Positions 38,904 through 48,200 of a DNA stretch of 64,000 nucleotides are shown piece by piece. Made by a program: the position numbers and the translations under genes. The number at the start of each line of letters is the position of its first letter. Within the stretch, counting starts at the first letter, position 1. The notes beneath the pieces are model-generated. The model saw only the letters and a program-made list of their open reading frames with translations. It did no database searches and had not been told where the DNA came from. Source of the stretch: an uncultured Clostridia bacterium (GTDB lineage: Bacteria > Bacillota > Clostridia > UBA1381); assembly GCA_947626135.1 (NCBI GenBank), contig CANQQZ010000003.1:80359-144358 (forward strand), given 5' to 3'.

Positions 38904-41288
38904 ATGAATTTACCTATGAGCTGGCTTAACGATTATATGGACATAGACGTTACGCCAAAGGAATACGCGGACAGACTGACAATGACCGGATCAAAGGTCG
39001 AGTCGTTTACATCCGCCGGAGATGAAATAGAAAACGTGGTCGCGGGAAAGGTTCTGACCTGCGCGCCGCATCCCGACAGCGATCATTTATCGGTATGCAC
39101 GGTCGACGCCGGTACCGGTGAGGAATTGCAAATCGTCTGCGGCGCACCGAACGTCAGGTCCGGAATAATCGTCCCGACCGCGCTGAACGGCGCAAAGCTG
39201 CCCGGAGGAATCAAAATCAAAAAGACAAAAATGCGCGGCGTGGAATCAAACGGTATGCTGTGCTCCCACGACGAGCTCGGAATAACCGAGGAGACCCTCG
39301 GCTATACGCCCGAATACGGTATATTGATACTGCCGGACGATACGCCTGTGGGCAAGGATATAAAGGATATTTTCGGGCTTAACGAAACGGTCGTTGAGTT
39401 TGAAATCACATCGAACCGCCCCGATTGCTTTTCCATTATAGGGCTCGCGCGCGAAACGGCGGCAAGCTTTGACAAGAAGTTCACTATTCCGGAGATAAAA
39501 TTCAGCGAGAATAATGAAAATATCGCCGATACGATATCCGTCGAGGTGCTTGACAAGGATAAATGCAAGCGCTACTGCGCGAGAATGGTCAAAAACGTGA
39601 AGATAGCGCCGTCGCCGATGTGGATGCAGGAGAGACTGCGCGCATGCGGTGTACGTCCGATAAACAATATCGTTGATATAACAAATTACGTGCTGCTCGA
39701 ATACGGTCAGCCCATGCACGCGTTTGATCTGCGCGATTTGCAGGACAATAAAATAATCGTTCGCCGCGCCGAAAACGGCGAGGTTATACAGACGCTCGAC
39801 GGTCAGAACAGAACTCTTACGTCCGAGGACCTTGTAATAGCGGACGGCGGCAGAGCTGTAGCCGTCGCGGGAGTGATGGGCGGCTTCAACTCGGAGGTAA
39901 AGGACGATACGACCACTGTTATTTTTGAGTCGGCGACGTTTGACGCGTCATCCGTAAGGCTGACGGCGCAAAGAATAGGCTTAAGAACGGAATCGTCATC
40001 GCGCTATGAAAAGGGACTTGACTACCACAACACCGTTCCGGCAGTGGAGCGCGCATGCCAGCTGGCGGAAAGCCTGGGCTGCGGCGAAAATGTCGGCGGT
40101 ATGATAGATATTATGGGCAATGTTACGGATATGAAGGCGCTGCCGTTCAGACCCGATAAAATCAATGCCTTTCTGGGCACGGATATCCCGACGGAAACCA
40201 TGATCAAATACTTCGATGCGCTCGGAATAATTACCGATACCGGGAAAATGACCGTTACACCGCCGTCATGGAGACCGGATCTCGTGGGCGAGGCGGATAT
40301 CGCGGAGGAAGCCGCGCGCTTTTACGGCTATGACAAAATTCCCGTGACGCTTCTTTCGGGCGAGGCGACATGCGGCGGGAAAACCGACAGACAGCGGTTC
40401 TCCGACGCAATCGGCGCTGAGCTTACCTCGCAGGGATTGTACGAGATATACACGTACACATTTACGAGCCCGTCTCTGTTTGACAAGCTCAACATCCCAT
40501 CGGACAGCGAACTGAGAAATACGGTGAAAATCTCCAACCCGCTCGGCGAGGACACGTCCGTTATGCGGACAACGATAACAGCGAGTATGCTTGACACTCT
40601 CGCGCGCAATTATAACCACCGCAACCCGTCCGCGCGGCTGTTTGAGATAGGCAGGGTATACGCTCCCAACGGCGAAGGCGAGTTGCCGAATGAACCGCAG
40701 AAAATCGCTATCGGAATTTACGGTGGAAAAACCGACTTTTACGACATAAAGGGCGTATGCGAGGCATTGCTCGCCGGGCTGAACGTGAAGAGAACGCGTT
40801 TCGAGGCGGTCACGGATAATCCTACCTTCCACCCGGGACGCTGCGCGAAAATTACGGCGGGCGGGAAAACCCTCGGCGTGATAGGTGAGATCCATCCGTC
40901 GGTAAGCCGGCGCTTCGGCATTGACACACCGGTTTATATAGGCGAGCTTGATTTCGAGACAATGTTTAAAAACGCTGCTCCCGACATCAAATTTAAGGAG
41001 CTGCCAAAATATCCGGCGGTGACGCGGGATATAGCTATGCTCGTAGATAAATCCGTGCCTGTGGCGGACATTGAGGATGTAATCAAAAAGGCGGGCGGCG
41101 CGACGCTTGAGGGCGTTAAGCTGTTCGACGTATACGAGGGCGAACAGATCGCCGACGGCAAGAAGAGCGTCGCGTATTCGGCGACCTTCCGCGCAGCCGA
41201 CCGCTCGCTTAAGGGCGAAGAGGTCCAGGCAGTATTCGATAAGATTTTGAAAAAGCTTGAAGGCAAATTGGGCGCACAGCTCAGATAA
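38904..41288 (+). CDS. pheT: Phenylalanine--tRNA ligase beta subunit
   Basis: MSWLNDYMDIDVTPKEYADRLTMTGSKVES, EFEITSNRPDCFSIIGLARETAA, PAVTRDIAMLVDKSVPV. Confidence 0.96.
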   Translation: MNLPMSWLNDYMDIDVTPKEYADRLTMTGSKVESFTSAGDEIENVVAGKVLTCAPHPDSDHLSVCTVDAGTGEELQIVCGAPNVRSGIIVPTALNGAKLPGGIKIKKTKMRGVESNGMLCSHDELGITEETLGYTPEYGILILPDDTPVGKDIKDIFGLNETVVEFEITSNRPDCFSIIGLARETAASFDKKFTIPEIKFSENNENIADTISVEVLDKDKCKRYCARMVKNVKIAPSPMWMQERLRACGVRPINNIVDITNYVLLEYGQPMHAFDLRDLQDNKIIVRRAENGEVIQTLDGQNRTLTSEDLVIADGGRAVAVAGVMGGFNSEVKDDTTTVIFESATFDASSVRLTAQRIGLRTESSSRYEKGLDYHNTVPAVERACQLAESLGCGENVGGMIDIMGNVTDMKALPFRPDKINAFLGTDIPTETMIKYFDALGIITDTGKMTVTPPSWRPDLVGEADIAEEAARFYGYDKIPVTLLSGEATCGGKTDRQRFSDAIGAELTSQGLYEIYTYTFTSPSLFDKLNIPSDSELRNTVKISNPLGEDTSVMRTTITASMLDTLARNYNHRNPSARLFEIGRVYAPNGEGELPNEPQKIAIGIYGGKTDFYDIKGVCEALLAGLNVKRTRFEAVTDNPTFHPGRCAKITAGGKTLGVIGEIHPSVSRRFGIDTPVYIGELDFETMFKNAAPDIKFKELPKYPAVTRDIAMLVDKSVPVADIEDVIKKAGGATLEGVKLFDVYEGEQIADGKKSVAYSATFRAADRSLKGEEVQAVFDKILKKLEGKLGAQLR

Positions 41289-41300
41289 ACGAAAACGCAA

Positions 41301-41341
41301 AAGGAGCCGCCGTTGATTTTCCGGCGGCTCCTTTTTTCGTT
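41301..41341. terminator. Bidirectional terminator
   Basis: AAAAGGAGCCGCCGTTGATTTTCCGGCGGCTCCTTTTTT. Confidence 0.85.
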
Positions 41342-41343
41342 GT

Positions 41344-41493
41344 TCAGCAATCGTTCTGGTTATTGTTATATTCGTCGCTGAGCTTATTATTCTTTTTATT
41401 GGTTTTGCTGTTGGTCTTATTCGTCTTGCTGCTCTGATTGTTGTTTTGGTTGTCCCAGTTCTGGCTGTTGCTGTTGCTGTTGTTGTTAGGCAT
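41344..41493 (-). CDS. 49-aa Asn/Ser/Lys-rich low-complexity protein
   Basis: MPNNNSNSNSQNWDNQNNNQSSKTNKTNSKTNKKNNKLSDEYNNNQNDC; preceded by strong RBS AAAGGAGGAGTTCTACA-ATG; bounded by terminator. Confidence 0.65.
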   Translation of the reverse strand: MPNNNSNSNSQNWDNQNNNQSSKTNKTNSKTNKKNNKLSDEYNNNQNDC

Positions 41494-41680
41494 TGTAGAA
41501 CTCCTCCTTTCTATATGGTTATTTTTCCACAATATCGCCGTATTATTCAGCGAGGCAGGAATCAGAAAAAAATTTTAAAAAAATTTTTTGTTTTTAAGGT
41601 TATTTTAATTCTTGCGCCGTATATTTATCAGCGTTAAAGAAAATAAATATTCCAAAAACCGAAAGGAAGAGCGGCGTATG

Positions 41681-43432
41681 AAAAAATTCATAAAAAGGGC
41701 GGCTGCAATTGCTGCCGCAGCGGGAATGCTGCCGATATTCGGCTGTGCGCAAGCAGCCGATTACAGTGAAAACACCGGCGGGATCGATTTGAGCTTAATG
41801 AGCGTTACGGGAAGCGGGATTTCCGTTGACGGGAAAACAATAACCATAACGGAGGGCGGCGATTTTAATGTTACCGGCGAGGCTGCCGACGCTATAATTT
41901 ACGTGAACGCCGCGGATAAGGTAAAGCTTCGCCTTTCGGGCATGAAGCTTAAAAATACGGACGGACCGGCGATTTTTTTTGACAATGCCGAAAAGGCTCT
42001 TGTCACAATAACGCAGGACACGGAAAATTATCTTGAGGACGGAACGGATTACAGCGCGGATTACGAAGGGAACGCAAAGGCGGCGCTGTTTTCGAACGAC
42101 GACCTTGAAATAAAGGGCGGCGGCTCGCTTACCGTAGTCGGCAATCACGCTCACGCAATCGCGTCGGACGATGATATAAGTATCGAAAACGGAACTATCA
42201 ATATAACCTCCGGCGCGAAGGACGGTATACACGCAAACAACGATATAGATATTTCCGGCGGAAGCATTACCGTAGCGTCCGAAAAGCAGGGCTTTCAGGC
42301 GGAGGAGAATTTTATACAAAGCGGCGGAAGCATTATCGTCTCAAAATGCACCGAAGGCATTGAGAGCGGAGCGAGTATAACGATAAGCGGAGGCGAAACG
42401 GACATTACCTCCTCCGATGACGGCTTGAACAGCGGCGGCGGTTCAGGCGGCGGAAACGATATCGGCGGCGGACAGTCTCCCATGATGCGCCGGAACGGAC
42501 GGCAGCCGGACGGCGATTTTAATCCCGACTCGACGCAGCCGCCTATGCATGAGGGTGATCGGACACAGCCGGGCGGCGATTTTAACCCCGACTCGACGCA
42601 GCCGCCTATGCATGAGGGCGATCGGACACAGCCGGGCGGCGATTTTAACCCCGATTCGGCGCAGCCGCCTATGCATGGGGACAATCAGGCGCAGCCGGGG
42701 GAACAGTCCGGAGACCGAGGAAGATTCAAACAGCAGTCCGAAATGCCGGACGGCGGGTTCGGAGGTCCGCACGGCGAAAACGCGTCAACGGCTGACAGCG
42801 GCGTTGACTCAAATATATATATCAGCGGCGGCACTATACGTATAAACGCGGAAGGCGACGGCGTTGACTCAAATTCCGGCATCATAATGACCGGCGGCGA
42901 GCTGTATATCGACGGACCTGAAAATTCCGGCAACGGCGCCATAGACTGCCTTGATTTTAACGTATCCGGCGGAACCGTCACGGCGCTGGGAGCCGCCGGA
43001 ATGGCAATGGGCGTAACGGAGGGCTCGGAGCAATGCGGCATTCTGATAAATACCGATACCATCAAAGCCGGCTCTGTAATAGAGCTTAAAGACGGTGATA
43101 CGGTAATTATGTCGTGTACGCCGAAAAAGGATATTTCCTCCGTCACGTATTCCTCCGACAAATTGAAGGAGGGCGCGCAGTACACGCTTTACGCAAACGG
43201 CGAAGCAATCGAAACGGTTTCCATGACGGAAAAGCAGACGACGGCAGGAGAGCAGAGCTTCGGAGGCTTTCACCGCGGCGGAGCCGCCGCGGATAAGGCA
43301 AATATCAACTCCGTTGACCCGACAAATCCGCTAAATCTGATATTGAAACGGTTTGGCATATCGATCGAGCGAAGCGACAGCAGCCCGCTCGGATTTGAAA
43401 TAAAGCTTGGAGATAAACAATTATGGCAATAG
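41681..43432 (+). CDS. Secreted carbohydrate-binding-domain (Cthe_2159-like) protein
   Basis: Lipobox-like IFGCAQA; beta-helix-like repeats (FNVTGEAADAIIYVNAADKVKLRLSGMKLKNTDGPAIFFDNAEKALVTI...; NGTINITSGAKDGIHANNDIDISGGSITV). Confidence 0.8.
   Translation, partial: KKFIKRAAAIAAAAGMLPIFGCAQAADYSENTGGIDLSLMSVTGSGISVDGKTITITEGGDFNVTGEAADAIIYVNAADKVKLRLSGMKLKNTDGPAIFFDNAEKALVTITQDTENYLEDGTDYSADYEGNAKAALFSNDDLEIKGGGSLTVVGNHAHAIASDDDISIENGTINITSGAKDGIHANNDIDISGGSITVASEKQGFQAEENFIQSGGSIIVSKCTEGIESGASITISGGETDITSSDDGLNSGGGSGGGNDIGGGQSPMMRRNGRQPDGDFNPDSTQPPMHEGDRTQPGGDFNPDSTQPPMHEGDRTQPGGDFNPDSAQPPMHGDNQAQPGEQSGDRGRFKQQSEMPDGGFGGPHGENASTADSGVDSNIYISGGTIRINAEGDGVDSNSGIIMTGGELYIDGPENSGNGAIDCLDFNVSGGTVTALGAAGMAMGVTEGSEQCGILINTDTIKAGSVIELKDGDTVIMSCTPKKDISSVTYSSDKLKEGAQYTLYANGEAIETVSMTEKQTTAGEQSFGGFHRGGAAADKANINSVDPTNPLNLILKRFGISIERSDSSPLGFEIKLGDKQLWQ
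42512..42700. repeat. Three tandem 63-bp in-frame repeats (GDFNPDSTQPPMHEGDRTQPG)
   Basis: Units start at 42512, 42575 and 42638; first two nearly identical, third diverged at its 3' end. Confidence 0.9.
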
Positions 43433-44148
43433 AGGTTTTTAACAGATACGAGGAAAAGTACATTCTGTCGGAAAGCGATTTTATCTTTCTTACCGAATGT
43501 ATAGAGCGTCATATGGATAAGGACCCGCATAACAGGGACGGCGAATTTTATCCAATCTCAAACATCTATTACGACACTCCCGATTTCAGCCTCATACGCA
43601 CATCGCTTATGCGTCCGGCATACAAGGAAAAGCTCCGGCTTCGCTCTTACGGGAAAACAGATGAAAACGATATGGCGTTTCTGGAAATAAAGAAAAAATA
43701 TCGCGGACTCGTGAACAAGCGCCGCACTAAGCTAATACGCGCGGAGGCGGAAAGATTTATAAAAACCGGAGCGGCGCCGGAGTATAAAGAATATATGAAC
43801 GGTCAGGTCCTGAGCGAGCTTTGCTGGTTTATCAATCATCACCGGCTTCGTCCTGCCGCGTTCGTAGGCTATGACAGACTCGCGTTTTTCGGACGCGGCG
43901 GAAGCGATTTGCGTATTTCCTTTGATAAAAATATACGGGGACGCTCATATAATCTGACGCTGTCAAGCACAGACGGCACACCTATTCTGGAGGACGGATA
44001 TTATCTTATGGAAATAAAAACGCGGTTTTCGAAGCCGCTGTGGCTGGCGCATCTTTTAACGGAACGCAATATACGCCGCGCACATTTTTCCAAATACGGC
44101 ACGTATTACACTATGCTCCTGAACGAAAAAAAGCAGGAAGCGATTTGA
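43423..44148 (+). CDS. Polyphosphate polymerase-like VTC domain protein
   Basis: FNRYEEKYILSESDFIFLTECIERHMDKD...PISNIYYDTPDFSLIRTSLMRPAYKEKLRLRSYG...FLEIKKKYRGLVNKRR. Confidence 0.9.
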   Translation: MAIEVFNRYEEKYILSESDFIFLTECIERHMDKDPHNRDGEFYPISNIYYDTPDFSLIRTSLMRPAYKEKLRLRSYGKTDENDMAFLEIKKKYRGLVNKRRTKLIRAEAERFIKTGAAPEYKEYMNGQVLSELCWFINHHRLRPAAFVGYDRLAFFGRGGSDLRISFDKNIRGRSYNLTLSSTDGTPILEDGYYLMEIKTRFSKPLWLAHLLTERNIRRAHFSKYGTYYTMLLNEKKQEAI

Positions 44149-44171
44149 TAAAATTTGAAAGGAACACTGCA

Positions 44172-44846
44172 ATGACTGATTTTATAACCGAAATAACGCA
44201 GAGCGGCGGCGCGGAGCTGACTATGACCGCGATGCTTACAACCATACTGTGCGCATTTGTTTCCGGCGTCATGATAGCCGGGACATATTACATATCAAAC
44301 AAAAATAAAGGCGCCGTCCGGAGCTTTACCATTACATTGTTCATGCTTCCGGCTATAATGAGCATTATAATATTGTTCGTGGGAAGCAATGTCGCGCGGG
44401 CATTTTCTCTCGCCGGCGCGCTTACCCTCATACGCTTCCGCAGCACTGGAGAGCCGAAGGATATAGGATATATATTTTTCGCGGCGGGCGCGGGGCTCGC
44501 GGTGGGAATAGGGCTGTATCTGTACGGAACGGCATTCGTATTGATTTTATGCGCGGCTATGCTCGCCGCCGAGCGGCTCGCGTCAAACGAGAACCCTATG
44601 CGGCTGCTGAAAATCACCATACCTGAGGATCTGAATTATCACGACGCGTTTTCCGATATATTTGAGAGCTATACGTCGCGCCGGTCGCTGCACGCCATAA
44701 AAACGGCTGATTTGGGCTCGGTATTTGTGCTGTCGTATTACGTGAAAATGAAAAGCGGAGCGGATGAAAAGGCGATGCTCGACGCGCTGCGCTGCCGCAA
44801 CGCTAATCTCGACATCACCTATTCCGAAATTCCCAAAGAATATTAA
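44172..44846 (+). CDS. DUF4956 family membrane protein
   Basis: NVARAFSLAGALTLIRFRSTGEPKDIGYIFFAAGAGLAVGIGLYLYG; directly downstream of VTC gene. Confidence 0.88.
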   Translation: MTDFITEITQSGGAELTMTAMLTTILCAFVSGVMIAGTYYISNKNKGAVRSFTITLFMLPAIMSIIILFVGSNVARAFSLAGALTLIRFRSTGEPKDIGYIFFAAGAGLAVGIGLYLYGTAFVLILCAAMLAAERLASNENPMRLLKITIPEDLNYHDAFSDIFESYTSRRSLHAIKTADLGSVFVLSYYVKMKSGADEKAMLDALRCRNANLDITYSEIPKEY

Positions 44847-44862
44847 ATCCATGCCGCGGGGC

Positions 44863-47172
44863 TCAAAGGCTGATTTTATCGCTTTTAAGCCCCTCGGCTG
44901 CCGCCCGCACCGAAGCGCCGCCGGCGTTTTCAAACACCGCCTGCGCAAGACCGTTAAATGCCTTGCGTCTGTTGCTGTGCGCCGGGGTATGGTCGGACGG
45001 GTCGCCGTTCGACGAACCGAGAAGCCTGCCGTTATCAATTGTAAATTCAATTTCATTATCCGCCGTCGGCACAATAAGTCCGTTTTTATCGACTATTTCC
45101 GCGCGGATCACCGACGTGCCGTTTTCGGAGAAATCCTTTACAAGTCTTACCGCCGCCGGTTTGTCCGCCGTTTTTACGATATGCTCCGATTCCGCCCTCC
45201 CGTTCCTGTATCCGACCGCCTTAAGCTCGCCCGGCTCATATTCTATATCCGTCCAAATCTGATACCAGTTCTTTTCCATCGGCTGCCTGCCGATGCTTTT
45301 TTCATTTACAAATATCTCTACCTCGTCGGCGTTTGAAAATACGCATATCCTGCGTCTTTCCCCCGCCGAGAAGCTCCAGTGTGAGCAGATATGCACCGTA
45401 GGCTCGTCAGTCCACCAGGATTTATAATAATAATAGAAATCCTTCGGGTAACCGCATATGTCCATAATACCGAACTGCGAGCTTACAGCGGGCCACGCGT
45501 AAGGGGTCGGCTCGCCGTAGTAATCAAAGCCCGTCCAAAGGAACAAGCCGCTTACATAATCCGTTTCATCGGTTATCTGCCATCGCTGGGCCCCGACAAG
45601 GTGCCCGACGTCGTCATACTGGTCGAGCATATTAAGATGGCATTTGTCCTTATCCGTATCATAGCAGCCGCGCGTTGATTTGAACGTGCCCATTTCCGTG
45701 GAAATCATGGGCTGACCCGGGTACATTTCGTGAAATTCCGCCCACCGCTCGGGATGATAATTGAAGCCGGCAACGTCGACCTTTTCGGATATTCCCGAAA
45801 GACATTCCGGCGAGTCCATTATGGTTTTATCGCGCAGGTTCCACATCAGCATCGCCTCGGTCACAAACCGCGTCGGGTCAAGCTTTTTTATCGTTCTGAC
45901 CATTGTTCCCGCGATACGTCCGCCCTGCGGCGTAGTCTGCGATTGCGCCTCCTCGTTGCCTATCGAATACAGGATTACCGAAGGATGGTTCCGGGCGGTC
46001 CGTACCATATATTCAAGCTGCTCCAGATCCTCCTTCGCGCTTGACAGCAGACGATTTTCATCCATCACAAGAATACCCTGAGCGTCGCATTCGTCAAGCA
46101 GCGCCTTCGCCGCGGGATAGTGCGAGCATCGGTAGGCGTTCGCGCCCATTTCCTTTATTTTGCCTATGCGGTAACGATACATCTCATCGTTTAACGCCGT
46201 GCCCAGACCGCCGTGATTATGGTGGCAGCATACGCCCAGAAGCTTAATGCTGCGTCCGTTCAGGAAAAATCCCTTGTCCGGGTCAAAGCCGATTTCGCGT
46301 ATGCCGAGCGTTTCAGTATATTCGTCTGCCGCTTCACCGTTCACCGACAGAGTAATCCTGACCGAATATAAATACGGGTCATCAATGTCCCAAAGCGTGA
46401 CGTTCTCCATTTTCCCCGTCAGCACATCCGTATCTGACGGAGGAATAACCAGCTCCTCCCCGCCGTCCGCGCCGTAAACCACGGCTGAAACGGATATCGG
46501 CATATTATCCGGATTGTCAATTTCCGTCTGTATTTTTAAATCCGCCGTCTTATTTTTGATATCCGCGTCATAGCTTATAAAGACGTCCTCTATATGCGTT
46601 TGGGCGGTTTTTAAAATATACGCGCCGCGGTATATGCCGCCGCCCTCGTAAAACCAGCCCTCCGCCAGGCGCGCGTCACATTTTACGCAAAGCAGATTCT
46701 CGCCGCCGTAGTTAACGAAATCGGTAATATCATACTTCACGCCGGTATATCCGCTGCGGTGACAGCCTATAAAAAACTCGTTTAAATACACATAACTGTC
46801 GCGGTATATGCCGTCGAATATGAGATAAATTCGCCTTCCTTCATCGGAAGAGGGAATGTTAAATCTCTTTCTGTACCAGCCGACATCCTTTTTAAATGAT
46901 CCGGCGGTGGTATGGATATTGCCCACATCCTCCATAAGCGGAATGACATTATCGGCTGTATCAAACTCGCGCGCCGAATATTCATACGGCTCCGTCTCAA
47001 TCACAAAATCGTGCGGCACATCAACCGTCCGCCAGTCGGAATCGTCAAAATTACGGCTTTCCGGTCCTTGGTTCCACGAGCCTGATTTGCCCCACGCCCA
47101 ACGATTGCGGACGCTTAAAATGTCCCCGAAATGAAATTTCCAGTTTTTGTTGATTGAAATTTTTTCACGCAT
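44863..47172 (-). CDS. Glycoside hydrolase family 2 protein (beta-galactosidase-like)
   Basis: DSDWRTVDVPHDFVIE, GVCCHHNHGGLGTALNDEMYRYRIGKIKEMGANAYRCSHYP, ILYSIGNEE, ISTEMG. Confidence 0.92.
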   Translation of the reverse strand: MREKISINKNWKFHFGDILSVRNRWAWGKSGSWNQGPESRNFDDSDWRTVDVPHDFVIETEPYEYSAREFDTADNVIPLMEDVGNIHTTAGSFKKDVGWYRKRFNIPSSDEGRRIYLIFDGIYRDSYVYLNEFFIGCHRSGYTGVKYDITDFVNYGGENLLCVKCDARLAEGWFYEGGGIYRGAYILKTAQTHIEDVFISYDADIKNKTADLKIQTEIDNPDNMPISVSAVVYGADGGEELVIPPSDTDVLTGKMENVTLWDIDDPYLYSVRITLSVNGEAADEYTETLGIREIGFDPDKGFFLNGRSIKLLGVCCHHNHGGLGTALNDEMYRYRIGKIKEMGANAYRCSHYPAAKALLDECDAQGILVMDENRLLSSAKEDLEQLEYMVRTARNHPSVILYSIGNEEAQSQTTPQGGRIAGTMVRTIKKLDPTRFVTEAMLMWNLRDKTIMDSPECLSGISEKVDVAGFNYHPERWAEFHEMYPGQPMISTEMGTFKSTRGCYDTDKDKCHLNMLDQYDDVGHLVGAQRWQITDETDYVSGLFLWTGFDYYGEPTPYAWPAVSSQFGIMDICGYPKDFYYYYKSWWTDEPTVHICSHWSFSAGERRRICVFSNADEVEIFVNEKSIGRQPMEKNWYQIWTDIEYEPGELKAVGYRNGRAESEHIVKTADKPAAVRLVKDFSENGTSVIRAEIVDKNGLIVPTADNEIEFTIDNGRLLGSSNGDPSDHTPAHSNRRKAFNGLAQAVFENAGGASVRAAAEGLKSDKISL

Positions 47173-47186
47173 AAGAAAAATCTCCT

Positions 47187-48128
47187 TTAATAGAACATCG
47201 CGACCTCTTCGTCGGGGCGCGTAGTCACGGCGATACTCCTGAGCTTCAAAACCGGTCCCTCACCCTCATAAAGCGGATGATACTCAAAATCTATCCGCGC
47301 CGTAATCATCCGCCAGTCGCGGCTTTTAAGCGAAATTTTATCCTCGGTCACGCACACAAACGGCATATACTGTATATCCTCGACACAGCATGTCATGACG
47401 TGGCGCCCGGCAAGAAATGTGTTTTCCGGCATATCCTTTTCCTTAGCGCATATGCCCTTGAATTTGACGGTTTTTCCGATATATTTTTTTATTTCCTCGT
47501 TTACGTCACGGTAAAACACCGCGTAGTCGTCGTCCTTAATCTCAATCACATCCGCGTCGATATCATACGGAAGCGGGTCCTCTATATCATCGTAGGCAAC
47601 GCGTCCGTCCGCGAACTCATACGCTATCTGGGCGCGCTTTGACGCGCCGCGCACGATTTTGTGTATCTCCTGCGTGTCAAGGTTATCGTTCGCGCGGTTT
47701 AAAACGACAAGCTCCGCGCCCTTTAATTTATCGAACATCAGCTGCCGCATATTCGCGTTATACGGCAGAAAGGTCGCCGCGTCGGCAAAAAACATTTCCT
47801 GATATACAGGCCAGTTCCCCGGCAGCGAGCGGTAAAGATCATCCACGAGCCACATGCCGTTATACTCGATAACGGCTTTCTCGGGACGATAAAGCTTTTC
47901 CCATCGCTTAAACGCGCGCGGATTGAGCTCGTCAATGCTTTTTATGTTTATAATCTCAACATTGCCGAAGGCGAATTTGTCCTCGTCATATTCCTCCTCG
48001 CCGCGTTCGCATATGAGCATAAGCGTTTTTTCGCCGGAATTGAAGCGCTCATCCTCCATAGTTTCCTGGATAAATTTCGTTTTGCCGCTCTCTAAAAATC
48101 CCGTAAACAAATAAACTGGTATATCCAT
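47187..48128 (-). CDS. COG0523-like P-loop GTPase with C-terminal DUF1980/TIGR03943-like domain
   Basis: Walker A FTGFLESGKTKFIQ; C-terminus GKTVKFKGICAKEKDMPENTFLAGRHVMTCCVEDIQYMPFVCV. Confidence 0.72.
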   Translation of the reverse strand: MDIPVYLFTGFLESGKTKFIQETMEDERFNSGEKTLMLICERGEEEYDEDKFAFGNVEIINIKSIDELNPRAFKRWEKLYRPEKAVIEYNGMWLVDDLYRSLPGNWPVYQEMFFADAATFLPYNANMRQLMFDKLKGAELVVLNRANDNLDTQEIHKIVRGASKRAQIAYEFADGRVAYDDIEDPLPYDIDADVIEIKDDDYAVFYRDVNEEIKKYIGKTVKFKGICAKEKDMPENTFLAGRHVMTCCVEDIQYMPFVCVTEDKISLKSRDWRMITARIDFEYHPLYEGEGPVLKLRSIAVTTRPDEEVAMFY

Positions 48129-48200
48129 AAATATTCCTCCCGGATAAATTAACGGCGGCGGGACAATAACGTCCCGCCCCCGAGGCTGATTACGCGGTTA

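Noticed and set aside
40266-41300. 344-aa minus-strand ORF inside pheT
   Set aside because: Antisense shadow of pheT with no RBS or domain.
42512-42700. Regular repeats suggestive of a CRISPR array
   Set aside because: Repeats are contiguous without spacers and in frame within a secreted protein.
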